Positions 38,457 through 52,303 of a stretch of 64,000 nt of DNA are shown here, piece by piece. Position 1 is the stretch's first letter; each line of letters begins with the position of its first letter. Below the pieces are notes generated by a model. That model was not told the origin of the DNA, ran no database searches, and saw nothing but the letters and a program-made list of their open reading frames with translations. The DNA lies in the NCBI GenBank assembly GCA_004210915.1, contig SEGS01000001.1, forward strand, positions 1 through 64,000, in the 5' to 3' direction. The DNA comes from Variovorax sp. GTDB taxonomy: Bacteria; Pseudomonadota; Gammaproteobacteria; Burkholderiales; Burkholderiaceae_C. The position numbers and the translations under genes are program-made.

Positions 38457-41400
38457 TCAATGGAACGATGGCGACGCGGAGGCGCTGGGCCGCCTCTGCA
38501 CGCATTTCGGCATCGCGCCGCACTATCACGACATCTGGGGCACGCGCCATCCGGTGGCACGCAGCAACCTGGTGCGGCTCCTGGCCGAGTTCGGCGTCAA
38601 TGCCGGCGAAGCGGAATCGCCCTCGGCCCTGCTCGACAGCTGCCACCGTGCCGACTGGGTGCGCGCGCTGCCGCCGGTCGTGGCGATCACGGCGTCGACG
38701 GCAGGCTGGTCGATCACGGTGCGCTTGCCGGCGGCGCTGCCAAAGGTGCGATGGCTTCTGACCGAAGAAGACGGCGTGGTGCACGAAGGCGAGATCGACC
38801 TGCATGCGGTCGCCGAGGTGGCCCGCATCGACCGCGACGGCACGCCATGGTCGGCACGCCAGGTCGCGCTGCCAATTGACCTGCCTGCCGGCTACCACCG
38901 GCTGCGGCTGGCGGGCCACGCTGGCGAGACGCTGGTCATCAGCGCGCCCGAACGTTGCTATCGCCCGCCGGCACTCGCCCGGGGCGAACGCATCTGGGGG
39001 CCGGCCGTACAGCTCTATTCGCTGCGTTCGCCGCGCAATTGGGGCATCGGTGACTTCACCGATCTGGCGCAACTGGTGGTGCAGGTCGCCGCCCGCGGCG
39101 CGCACATCGTCGGCCTCAACCCGCTGCACGCGATGTTCACGCACAACCCGGCGCACGCGAGCCCCTACAGCCCGTCGTCGCGGCGGCAGCTCAACGTGCT
39201 GTACATCGACGTCGAGGCGGTCACCGAGTTCCAGACCTCGGAGCCCGCCCAGCGCGTGGTCCGCTCTCCCGCCTTCCAGTCCCGGCTCGCCGGGCTGCGC
39301 GAAGGGGCGCTGGTCGACTATCCCGGCGTGGCCGCCGCGAAGTTCGAGGTGCTCGAACTCCTGCATGACGATTTCGTGCAGCGCCACCTGGCCGCCGACG
39401 GCCGGAGCGCACGGACGGCGCGCGGTCAGGCCTTCCTCGACTTCGTGGCCGAGCGGGGCGACGCGCTGCAACTGCATGCCTTGTTCGAGGCGCTGCAGGC
39501 ACACCTGCATGCCGAAGACCCGGCGGTGTGGGGCTGGCCCGCGTGGCCCGAGGCTTACCGCGATCCCGAAGGTGAAGCCGCCCGCGCCTTCGCCGCCTCG
39601 CACGCCCAGCGCGTGCGCTACCACTGCTACCTGCAATGGCTGGCCGCCGAACAGCTCGCGCGCGCCGGCGAGGCTTGCCGCGCGCTCGGCCTGGCGGTCG
39701 GGCTCTTTCTTGATCTCGCCGTGTCGGTCGACCGCGCCGGCTCCGACGTCTGGGGCGAGCGCGCCTCCTTCGCCGCCGGTGCCAGCGTGGGTGCGCCGCC
39801 CGACGAATTCAATCCCGCCGGGCAGAACTGGGGCCTGCCGCCGCTGCGCCCGGACGCCCTGCGCACGACGGGCTACCGGGTCTTCATCGACACGCTGCGC
39901 GCCAACATGCACGGCGCGGGGGCCTTGCGCATCGACCATGTGATGGGCCTCATGCGCCTGTTCTGGATTCCCGAGGGCGGCACGGCGCACGACGGTGCCT
40001 ATGTGCACTACGCGCTCGACGAGATGCTTGCGATCGTCGCGCTGGAGAGCCAGCGCCATCGCTGCATGGTGATCGGCGAGGATCTGGGGACAGTGGCCGA
40101 CGAGATGCGCGCCGCGCTCTCGCGCTCCGACGTGCTCTCGTACCGCCTCATGTATTTCGAGCGTGGCGAGCACCACGACTTCAAGCCCGCCGCCGACTAT
40201 CCGGCGGCCGCGCTGGTCGCCGTCAGCACGCACGACCTGGCGACGCTCGCGGGCTGGTGGTCGTCGCACGACCTGCGCCTTCGCCTGCAGCTGGGGCTGT
40301 TCCCGGCGATCGAAGTCTTCGAAAAGCAGCTGCTCGACCGCGCCGCGGAGCGCGTGCGCCTGCTACTTGCCGTGCAACGGACCGGCCTGCTCACGTCGGA
40401 CCAAGTGGCCGACGCCACCGCGCGCGAGACGCTGCCGCCGGACGCCGTGATCGCGATCCATGCCTTCCTCGCGGCCGCGCCTTCGACCTTGATGCTGGTG
40501 CAGATGGAAGACGTGGCCGGCGCGGTCGAGCAGGTCAACATGCCCGGCACCACCGATGCGCAGCCCAACTGGCGGCGCAAGCTGCCGATCGATCTCCAGG
40601 CGCTGGGCGCCAGCGCGCACTGGCAGGCGCTGGCCGAGCGCCTCCGTGCCGAGCGGCCCGGGACCACCGCCGCCCGCCAGGCACGCGACGCGCAGCCGCG
40701 CATCCCGCGCGCCACCTACCGGCTGCAGTTCCACAAGGACTTCGGCTTCGATGACGCCATTCGCACCCTGCCCTACCTCGCGCGGCTGGGCGTGAGCCAT
40801 GTGTACTGCTCGCCGATCCAGCGGGCGCGCGCGGGCAGCATGCATGGCTACGACGTGGTGGCACACGACGAAATCAACCCCGAGCTCGGCGGTGCCGAAG
40901 GTTTTGCGCGCTTCGTCGCGGCGCTCGCCGACAACGGGCTGGGCCAGCTGCTGGACATGGTGCCCAACCACATGGGCGTGCTCGGCGCCGACAACGCGTG
41001 GTGGATGGATGTGCTGGAAAACGGTGCCGCGTCCCTCTATGCCCAGCACTTCGACATCGACTGGCAGCCGCTCAACCCCGAGCTGACCGGCAAGGTGCTG
41101 CTGCCCGTGCTCGGCGGGCACTACGGCGACGTGCTAGACAACGGCGAGCTCGCGCTGCACTTCGAGGCAGCGTCCGGCAGCCTGGCGCTGCAGTACTTCG
41201 ATCACCGCTTCCCGCTCGCGCCCGAAAGCTACCCGCAGGTGCTACAGCCCGCGGCGGCGCGGCTGGACGATCTCGACCTGACGGCCGCGCTGGGCAGCAT
41301 CGCCACCGCCTTCGGCAACCTGCCGAGCCGCGACGCGGCTGCGGACGCACTGGACACCTCGTCCGCGCGCGCCGATCGCGCACGCGACAAGGACTTGCTG

Positions 41401-43623
41401 CAATCCCGCCTCGCGCGCCTGGCCGCGCGCCAGCCGGCCGTGCTGCAGGCGATCCTGGCGGCGGTGGCAGAGCTTCAGCTGGCCAGCGCACGCGATGCGC
41501 TGCACGCGCTGATCGAGGTGCAGGCCTACCGGCTCGCCTACTGGCGCGTTGCGGCCGACGACATCAACTACCGCCGCTTCTTCGACATCAACGAGCTGGC
41601 GGCGCTGCGCATGGAGCGCCCTGAGGTGTTCGAGGCCACGCAGTCGTTTGCCCTCGACTTGGCCGCGGCCGGTGTGGTCGACGGCCTCCGGATCGACCAC
41701 CCCGACGGGATGCACGACCCTGCAGCCTACTTCCGCGACCTGCAGGTCGGCTACGCGCGCCGCACGGGCCTGACGCTGCCGGAGCAGGATGCGGACGGAC
41801 GTCCCGCACGCCCGCTTTATGTGGTCGCCGAAAAGATCGCCGCCGGCCATGAAGAGGTGCCCGAGAGTTGGCACATCCATGGCACCACCGGCTACCGTTT
41901 CGCCAACGTGGCGAACGGCGTGCTGGTCGACACCGCAGCGGCCGGGCGCTTCGACACGCTGTGGCGCAACTTCACGGGCCAGCAGCAGGGCTTTGCCGCG
42001 CTCTCGCGCATCGGCAAGCACGACGTGATCCGCAGCGCGCTCGCGTCAGAGCTGACGGTGCTGTCCACGCAACTGGTGCGCATCGCGCGGGCCGACCGCC
42101 GCACGCGCGACTACACGCTCAATGCGGTGCGGCGCGCGCTCGCCGAAGTGGCGGCGTGCATGCCGGTCTACCGCACCTACTTCATCGACAGCGCTTCCGA
42201 GCAGGACGTGCACTTCGTCGACGCCGCGGTGAAGGCGGCCGAAAGCCACAGCCGCGATGCGGACCTCTCGATCTTCGCGTTCCTGCGGCAGGCCCTGCTT
42301 GGCGAGGCCGTGCCCGGTGCGCCGGACGCCCTGCGCGAGCGGGTCCGACGCTTCGCGATCCGCTTCCAGCAGTTCAGCGCACCGGTGGCGGCCAAGGGCG
42401 TAGAAGACACGGCGTTCTACCGTTACTTTCCGCTGAGTTCGCTCAACGAAGTGGGCGGCGAGCCGGACGTCTTCGGCATGACGGTGGCGCAGTTCCATGC
42501 CGCCAGCGCGGACCGCGCCGCGCGCTGGCCCCACACGATGCTGGCAACCTCGACGCATGACAACAAGCGCTCGGAAGACGTGCGCAACCGCATCGACGTG
42601 CTGTCCGAAATGCCGGCGACCTGGCGCTTCGCCTTGCGACGCTGGCGCCAGCTGAACCGCGGCATCCGCGATGCGCTCGAAGCCGGCGGCGCGCCGGCCG
42701 GCATGCCATCTGCCGCCGATGAATACCTGCTGTACCAGACGCTGCTGGGCACCTTGCCGCCCGGCGGGCTCGACGCCGCTTCGCGCGAGGCCTACGCCGA
42801 CCGCATCGTGCGCTACATGCAGAAGGCCGCACGCGAATCGAAGGTGCACACGCGCTGGACCCATCCCGATGCCGGTTATGAGGATGCGCTGGAAGGCTTC
42901 ATCCGTGCACTGCTCGGGACCATCGAAGACAACCCCTGCCTGACCGACATCCAGTGGCTCGCTCGCTCGCTGGCGCACTTCGGCGCGTGGAACAGCCTGA
43001 CGCTCATGCTGTTGAAGTACACCTCCCCCGGCGTGCCCGACCTGTACCAGGGCAACGAGCTGATGGACCTGAGCCTGGTCGACCCGGACAACCGCCGGCC
43101 GGTCGACTACACCGCGCGGGCAGCGCGCCTGGCGGCGCTGGAAGCGATGGCGGCGACGCACGGGCTGCCCGTGCAGGTCGCCGAGCTCGTGCGCGCCCCC
43201 CATGAGGGCGATGCCAAGCTGTGGTTCATCTGGCGGCTGCTCTCGCTGCGGCGCGAAGACCGCGCGCTATTCGACGACGGCAGCTACGAAGGTCTGGTCG
43301 TCGAAGGCGACAGGTCGGGCCACGCGCTGGCCTTCGCGCGACGGCATGGCGACGATGCGCTGGTGGTGATTGCCGGCCGGCTCTTCGTCGGGCTCTGCGG
43401 CACCGATGGCCTTGGCGACGCGGTGTTGCCGGCGCTGCCGGGCGCCGACCACTGGGCCGACACGCGGGTGCTGCTGCCCGGCCTGCCCAATGGCACGCGA
43501 CTGCGTGACGCGCTCACTGGCGCCGTGTGCACCGTCGAAGATGGCGGGCTGCGCCTGTCAAAGGCGCTGGCCGCGATGCCTTGGGCTGCGCTCCGTGTGC
43601 TCAGCGCGGGTGATAGCCCGTGA
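38449..43623 (+). CDS. Fused 4-alpha-glucanotransferase and maltooligosyl trehalose synthase
   Basis: A 1724-residue protein. Residues about 1-745 are MalQ (amylomaltase): PRNWGIGDFTDLAQL, DVWGERASFAAGASVGAPPDEFN, GQNWGLPP and MVIGEDLGTV are visible. From about residue 750 a complete TreY follows: RIPRATYRLQFHKDFGF, MHGYDVVAHDEINPELGG, DGLRIDHPDGMHDP, VVAEKI and STHDNKRSEDVRNR. MalQ rearranges malto-oligosaccharides; TreY converts the reducing end to a trehalose linkage for TreZ. The TTG start at 38449 has GGAGGAG 7 bases upstream. There is no stop or frameshift between the domains. Usually these are two genes of about 700 and 900 codons. Confidence 0.93.
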   Translation: MADQWNDGDAEALGRLCTHFGIAPHYHDIWGTRHPVARSNLVRLLAEFGVNAGEAESPSALLDSCHRADWVRALPPVVAITASTAGWSITVRLPAALPKVRWLLTEEDGVVHEGEIDLHAVAEVARIDRDGTPWSARQVALPIDLPAGYHRLRLAGHAGETLVISAPERCYRPPALARGERIWGPAVQLYSLRSPRNWGIGDFTDLAQLVVQVAARGAHIVGLNPLHAMFTHNPAHASPYSPSSRRQLNVLYIDVEAVTEFQTSEPAQRVVRSPAFQSRLAGLREGALVDYPGVAAAKFEVLELLHDDFVQRHLAADGRSARTARGQAFLDFVAERGDALQLHALFEALQAHLHAEDPAVWGWPAWPEAYRDPEGEAARAFAASHAQRVRYHCYLQWLAAEQLARAGEACRALGLAVGLFLDLAVSVDRAGSDVWGERASFAAGASVGAPPDEFNPAGQNWGLPPLRPDALRTTGYRVFIDTLRANMHGAGALRIDHVMGLMRLFWIPEGGTAHDGAYVHYALDEMLAIVALESQRHRCMVIGEDLGTVADEMRAALSRSDVLSYRLMYFERGEHHDFKPAADYPAAALVAVSTHDLATLAGWWSSHDLRLRLQLGLFPAIEVFEKQLLDRAAERVRLLLAVQRTGLLTSDQVADATARETLPPDAVIAIHAFLAAAPSTLMLVQMEDVAGAVEQVNMPGTTDAQPNWRRKLPIDLQALGASAHWQALAERLRAERPGTTAARQARDAQPRIPRATYRLQFHKDFGFDDAIRTLPYLARLGVSHVYCSPIQRARAGSMHGYDVVAHDEINPELGGAEGFARFVAALADNGLGQLLDMVPNHMGVLGADNAWWMDVLENGAASLYAQHFDIDWQPLNPELTGKVLLPVLGGHYGDVLDNGELALHFEAASGSLALQYFDHRFPLAPESYPQVLQPAAARLDDLDLTAALGSIATAFGNLPSRDAAADALDTSSARADRARDKDLLQSRLARLAARQPAVLQAILAAVAELQLASARDALHALIEVQAYRLAYWRVAADDINYRRFFDINELAALRMERPEVFEATQSFALDLAAAGVVDGLRIDHPDGMHDPAAYFRDLQVGYARRTGLTLPEQDADGRPARPLYVVAEKIAAGHEEVPESWHIHGTTGYRFANVANGVLVDTAAAGRFDTLWRNFTGQQQGFAALSRIGKHDVIRSALASELTVLSTQLVRIARADRRTRDYTLNAVRRALAEVAACMPVYRTYFIDSASEQDVHFVDAAVKAAESHSRDADLSIFAFLRQALLGEAVPGAPDALRERVRRFAIRFQQFSAPVAAKGVEDTAFYRYFPLSSLNEVGGEPDVFGMTVAQFHAASADRAARWPHTMLATSTHDNKRSEDVRNRIDVLSEMPATWRFALRRWRQLNRGIRDALEAGGAPAGMPSAADEYLLYQTLLGTLPPGGLDAASREAYADRIVRYMQKAARESKVHTRWTHPDAGYEDALEGFIRALLGTIEDNPCLTDIQWLARSLAHFGAWNSLTLMLLKYTSPGVPDLYQGNELMDLSLVDPDNRRPVDYTARAARLAALEAMAATHGLPVQVAELVRAPHEGDAKLWFIWRLLSLRREDRALFDDGSYEGLVVEGDRSGHALAFARRHGDDALVVIAGRLFVGLCGTDGLGDAVLPALPGADHWADTRVLLPGLPNGTRLRDALTGAVCTVEDGGLRLSKALAAMPWAALRVLSAGDSP

Positions 43624-43963
43624 ACATGCTGGCCAGGTCGGAGTCCAGAGGCAATCGCGGCGCCGGTGCGTCCGACCTCGCAGTCTCGGAAGGCGGCGTT
43701 GGCACAGCGGCCCGATCGTCCAATTTGAACGTCCGCCCGACCGGTGGGCGCTTTCCGAACGGCGCCAGGCCCTGCAGCGTGCGCAGCGCGCTGGCCCCTT
43801 CGATCAGGGCTTCCGTGTAGGTGCTCGATCCGCGCATCGACGAATCGACCGGGCGGTAGCCCAGGCACTCCTCGGACTCGGCCTGGACAGCTTCCATCAA
43901 GACCCAATGGAATTCATCGGGTTCGAGTTCGAGCACGGTCAGAGCGATATCGCGGAATGTCAT
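43601..43963 (-). CDS. Hypothetical protein
   Basis: A 120-residue soluble protein starting MTFRDIALTVLELEPDEF with AAGGTGG upstream (the frame opens 10 codons earlier). The N-terminal half is acidic and helical; the C-terminal half is Pro/Ser-rich and likely disordered. No motif was recognised. Its last 23 bases overlap the end of the convergent malQ::treY gene. Confidence 0.6.
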   Translation of the reverse strand: MTFRDIALTVLELEPDEFHWVLMEAVQAESEECLGYRPVDSSMRGSSTYTEALIEGASALRTLQGLAPFGKRPPVGRTFKLDDRAAVPTPPSETARSDAPAPRLPLDSDLASMFTGYHPR

Positions 43964-44127
43964 GGGACCACCTTCAAGCAAGACAGGTCGCAATTGTTTC
44001 TGAGTGTGAAACTAACGCCGAGGAACTTTTGCACGCTGCGCGGCCGTGCGCGTCATCCGGGCGGGCAATCGGTCACGCATCGGGCCGCGATGTGCGTCGT
44101 GGCGCGCCGTGGCGCCCGATTCGTCTG

Positions 44128-48526
<4,399 letters not shown>

Positions 48527-48599
48527 GGCGCTTCCTTGTGGGGGTCTCGCTGCACTATAGGGGCCTTGAGCGGAGGCGAAGCCGTGTATACCTCGGGGG

Positions 48600-49352
48600 A
48601 TGCAACTTCCCTGGCTTGAACCCGGCGACCCGCTGCCCGATCCCTCGACCGCGTGGGGCGAACAGGACCCTGTGCCCGGGCTGCTGGCCGCCGGCGGCGC
48701 GCTGGATGTGCAGACGCTGCAGCGCGCCTACGCCCGCTGCATCTTTCCGTGGTTCAGCGACGGTCAGCCGATCCTCTGGTGGAGTCCGGATCCGCGCATG
48801 GTGCTCGATGTGTCACGCTTCAAGCTGCATCGCTCACTGCGCCGCACGCTCTTGCAGTTTTCGCAGACGGCCCGCTGCGAAATCCGCATCGATCACAGCT
48901 TCGAAGCCGTCATTGCTGCCTGTGCCGGCGCGCCGCGCCCCGGACAGTCGGGCACCTGGATCCTGCCGGAAATGGTGGCCGCCTACACCGCCTTGCATCG
49001 CGCCGGGCACGCCCACAGCGTCGAGACGTGGATCGACGGCGAACTCGCGGGCGGGCTCTACTGCGTCGCGGTCGGCCAGGCGGTGTTCGGAGAGTCGATG
49101 TTCACAAAGCGGCCCGACGCCTCGAAGATCGCGCTGGCGGCACTGGTCGCCTTGTGCCGGCGCCACGGCGTCGAAATGATCGACTGCCAGCAGAACACCG
49201 CGCACCTCGCGAGCCTGGGCGCCGCCGAAATGCCGCGCGAGCGCTTTGTCCATCACGTGGCCAAGGCGTGCCGGGCGCCGGCTCCCGCGTGGCAATTCAC
49301 GCCCGTATACTGGTCCGAACTCCTGCCTGCGCGAGCCTCTTTCACGCCGTGA
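48600..49352 (+). CDS. aat: Leucyl/phenylalanyl-tRNA--protein transferase
   Basis: A 250-residue enzyme that adds Leu or Phe to N-terminal Arg/Lys of proteins for ClpAP degradation. [14 protein letters not shown] at the start, [32 protein letters not shown] and [17 protein letters not shown] are signatures. Its stop overlaps the start of the second transferase (GTGA). Confidence 0.95.
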   Translation: MQLPWLEPGDPLPDPSTAWGEQDPVPGLLAAGGALDVQTLQRAYARCIFPWFSDGQPILWWSPDPRMVLDVSRFKLHRSLRRTLLQFSQTARCEIRIDHSFEAVIAACAGAPRPGQSGTWILPEMVAAYTALHRAGHAHSVETWIDGELAGGLYCVAVGQAVFGESMFTKRPDASKIALAALVALCRRHGVEMIDCQQNTAHLASLGAAEMPRERFVHHVAKACRAPAPAWQFTPVYWSELLPARASFTP

Positions 49353-50098
49353 CGCACCTCAAGGATCTACCGCTCCATACGTTGCAGTTCTACGCAACGG
49401 CGCCGTATCCCTGCAGCTACCTGCCGGACCGGCAAGCGCGCTCGCAGGTCGCGACGCCCAGCCACCTGATCCACAACGACACGTACTCGGAGCTCGTGCT
49501 CAACGGCTTCCGGCGCAGCGGCATGTTCACCTACCGCCCCTACTGCGACGGCTGCACGGCCTGTGTGCCGCTGCGCGTGAAGGCGAATGCGTTCAAGCCC
49601 TCTCGCAGCCAGCGCCGCGCGCGCGCGCAGCACGCCAATCTGCAGGCGCGGGTGCTCAAGCTGTGCTTCGTGCCGGAGCATTACCAGCTCTATCTCCGCT
49701 ACCAGAACGGCCGTCACGCCGGCGGGGGCATGGACCACGACAGCATCGACCAGTACACGCAATTCCTGCTGCAGAGCCGCGTGAACTCGCGGCTGGTGGA
49801 GTTTCGCGAGACGCTGCCCGACGGCAGCGCGGGGGCGCTCAAGATGGTGTCGATCCTCGACGTGCTGGACGACGGCATCTCGGCGGTCTACACCTTCTAC
49901 GAGCCCGACGCGGGCGCAGCGTATGGCAACTACGGCGTGGTCTGGCAGATCGAGCAGGCGCGAGAACTCGGGTTGCCACACGTGTACCTCGGCTACTGGA
50001 TCGCCGACAGCGCCAAGATGAACTACAAAGCGCGCTATGTGCCCCACGAACTGCTGGTGGACGGCCGCTGGCAACCGCAAGGCAATTTCACAAAGTAA
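49349..50098 (+). CDS. bpt: Aspartate/glutamate leucyltransferase (Bpt/Ate family)
   Basis: A 249-residue N-end-rule enzyme that adds Leu to N-terminal Asp or Glu. The conserved cysteine region [20 protein letters not shown] and the C-terminal [19 protein letters not shown] are diagnostic, with LPDRQARSQ near the start. The GTG start is fixed by the 4-base overlap with aat. Together the two enzymes cover basic and acidic N-degrons. Confidence 0.94.
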   Translation: MTHLKDLPLHTLQFYATAPYPCSYLPDRQARSQVATPSHLIHNDTYSELVLNGFRRSGMFTYRPYCDGCTACVPLRVKANAFKPSRSQRRARAQHANLQARVLKLCFVPEHYQLYLRYQNGRHAGGGMDHDSIDQYTQFLLQSRVNSRLVEFRETLPDGSAGALKMVSILDVLDDGISAVYTFYEPDAGAAYGNYGVVWQIEQARELGLPHVYLGYWIADSAKMNYKARYVPHELLVDGRWQPQGNFTK

Positions 50099-50128
50099 AA
50101 TCGCGGCCAGTCTCTTCTGCACTGCGCC

Positions 50129-50926
50129 ATGACAAAACCCCAATCCGATGCTCCCGCCACGCCTGTCATTCAGGTGCTGGAGCGCATGTTTTCGCTGATC
50201 GATGTGCTTGCCTCCCGCGAGGAGGCGATCTCGCTCAAGGAGATCAGCGCCAGAACCGGCCTGCACCCCTCCACGACGCACCGCATCCTGAACGACCTGG
50301 CGGTCGGACGCTTCGTCGACCGGCCCGAGGCAGGCAGCTACCGGCTGGGCATGCGGCTGCTGGAGCTGGGCAATCTGGTCAAGGGCCGGCTCAACGTTCG
50401 CGATGCGGCGCTCGCGCCCATGCGCGAATTGCACAAGCTCACGCAGCAGCCGGTGAATCTCAGCATGCGACAAGGCGATGAGATCGTCTACATCGAGCGC
50501 GCCTACAGCGAGCGATCGGGGATGCAGGTGGTCCGCGCGATCGGCGGGCGCGCGCCGCTGCACCTGACCTCCACCGGAAAGCTCTTCCTCGCCGCCGACG
50601 ATGCGCAACGCGTGCGCAGCTATGCAACGCGCACCGGCCTGGCGGGCCACACGCGCAACAGCATCACGCAACTGCCCGTGCTGGAGCGGGAGCTCTCGAA
50701 GGCACGCCAATACGGCATTGCGCGTGACAACGAAGAACTCGAACTGGGGGTGCGATGCATGGCGGCCGGCATCTACGACGACCAGGGCAAGCTCGTAGCC
50801 GGCCTGTCGATCTCGGCGCCGACCGACCGGCTCGACGAAGGCTGGCTGCCCAAGCTGCAAGCCACGGCCAACGAAATCTCCGGTGCTTTAGGCCACAGCG
50901 CGGAAGCGGCCGCGCCCGCAGCCTGA
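50129..50926 (+). CDS. IclR-family transcriptional regulator
   Basis: A 265-residue regulator. The winged HTH is at about residues 14-75 (VLERMFSLIDVLA, ISLKEISARTGLHPSTTHRIL). The effector domain contains LHLTSTGKLFLAA and GVRCMAAGIYDDQG. It starts 30 bp after bpt. The ligand and targets are unknown; it is not near a catabolic gene on the same strand. Confidence 0.88.
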   Translation: MTKPQSDAPATPVIQVLERMFSLIDVLASREEAISLKEISARTGLHPSTTHRILNDLAVGRFVDRPEAGSYRLGMRLLELGNLVKGRLNVRDAALAPMRELHKLTQQPVNLSMRQGDEIVYIERAYSERSGMQVVRAIGGRAPLHLTSTGKLFLAADDAQRVRSYATRTGLAGHTRNSITQLPVLERELSKARQYGIARDNEELELGVRCMAAGIYDDQGKLVAGLSISAPTDRLDEGWLPKLQATANEISGALGHSAEAAAPAA

Positions 50927-50982
50927 GCGGAGCGCCTTCCAATCGGTCGAGGGGTGGTGCGGGGCAGCATGGCCGCGCGGGG

Positions 50983-51001
50983 CGCGGACTGCCGGTCCGC
51001 G
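50983..51001. terminator. Possible stem-loop between convergent genes
   Basis: CGCGGAC and GTCCGCG pair around TGCCG, between the convergent iclR and pbpG genes. No T-run follows. Confidence 0.35.
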
Positions 51002-51010
51002 ATCAGCCGG

Positions 51011-52186
51011 TCAGCCTGCTACGTGGCCGGCGTGCAGCAACGGGCTGGTGTGCTGGGTGGCTTCGAGCCAGCGGCGCACGCGCTCGGCATCGCCGATGCG
51101 GCTGAACTTGCCCGCTGAGTCCAGGAACACCATGATCAGCTTGCGACCGGCGATCCGCGTCTGCATCACCAGGCACTGACCGGCTTCGGAGATGTAACCG
51201 GTCTTCTGCAGGCCGATTTCCCAGTCGGGACTGCGCACCAGGCTGTTGGTGGTGTTGTACTGCAAGGTGCGGTTGCCCACCTCGATCTGATGCTCTGGCG
51301 AGGTCGACAGTGCACGCACGGTGGGGTCGGCATGCGCGGCATTCACCAGCAACGCCAGGTCCTGCGCACTCGCCTGGTTGCGGCTCGACAGACCGGTGGG
51401 CTCAACGTAACGCGTGTCCTTCATGCCGAGCATCCGCGCCTTGGCGTTCATCACGCTCACGAATGTCGCCAGGCCGCCCGGGTAGGTCCGGCCCAGCGCA
51501 TGCGCGGCACGGTTCTCGCTGGACATCAGCGCCAGATGCAGCAGTTCGCCGCGCGACAGCGTGGTGCCCACCGTCAAGCGCGAGCGGCTTCCCTTTTCCG
51601 TGTCGACATCGTCCTGGGTGATGGTGATCAACTCGTCGGCAGGCAGACGCGCCTCGCTGATCAGCAGGCCCGTCATCAATTTGGTGAGCGATGCAATCGG
51701 CAGCACCGCGTGGTCGTTCTTGCTGAAGAGCACTTCGTGGGTGTCCTGGTCGATCACCAGGGCCACGCTGGATTTGAGATCCAGCGCATCATTCACGCTG
51801 TGCAGGCCTGCCATCTGGCCAAAGGACTGCCGCGCCGGCGTTTCAACCCGGACCACCGAGCGGCGCTCGACCGCGACCACGGTTTTGCCACCCTTCTTCC
51901 GGATGGTCGCGACCACGTTGCGGCCGCCGCTCACCGTCTTTTCAGCCTGCGTCCGGCCCTTGACATCGCGCTTGGACGCCACGGCACGCGCCGGCTGAGC
52001 CGACGACTTGGCCGCCTTGCGCTTGCCGTCCGTTGCAACTTGGGATTTCTTCGCGGCTGGTGCCTTCTTCGCAGCGGCCTGTGCGCCGGGCAGCAAAAAC
52101 GCCGTGGCGCAAAGCGCGACGGCGAGCATGCGGCAAGCAGAGATAAAGCGCCGGCTGGAGGTGCGAGGAGACAGGACTGGTGGCAT
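51011..52186 (-). CDS. pbpG: D-alanyl-D-alanine endopeptidase (PBP7-like)
   Basis: A 391-residue secreted peptidase that cuts D-Ala-meso-DAP cross-links in peptidoglycan. The signal peptide covers about 1-37 (start MPPVLSP at 52186 with GGAGAG upstream). A long Lys/Ala-rich basic segment (about 38-100) precedes the catalytic domain. The motifs SxxK (S166-K169 in IASLTKLMTG), SEN (S223-N225) and KTG (LQKTGYISEAG) are all present. Confidence 0.93.
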   Translation of the reverse strand: MPPVLSPRTSSRRFISACRMLAVALCATAFLLPGAQAAAKKAPAAKKSQVATDGKRKAAKSSAQPARAVASKRDVKGRTQAEKTVSGGRNVVATIRKKGGKTVVAVERRSVVRVETPARQSFGQMAGLHSVNDALDLKSSVALVIDQDTHEVLFSKNDHAVLPIASLTKLMTGLLISEARLPADELITITQDDVDTEKGSRSRLTVGTTLSRGELLHLALMSSENRAAHALGRTYPGGLATFVSVMNAKARMLGMKDTRYVEPTGLSSRNQASAQDLALLVNAAHADPTVRALSTSPEHQIEVGNRTLQYNTTNSLVRSPDWEIGLQKTGYISEAGQCLVMQTRIAGRKLIMVFLDSAGKFSRIGDAERVRRWLEATQHTSPLLHAGHVAG

Positions 52187-52303
52187 CAAAAACTCTCCGG
52201 CAGCGTGCGATTGGGAAGCGCAGTGTATCCAAATCAAAAAAAGCACGCAATATCAGTTACTTGCAACTTCTTTCTCAATTGAAACAAAAGAGTTACCGCG
52301 CAA

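Noticed and set aside
38167-40269. 700-codon minus-strand open frame opposite malQ::treY
   Set aside because: Arg/Gly/His-rich shadow of a well-supported gene.
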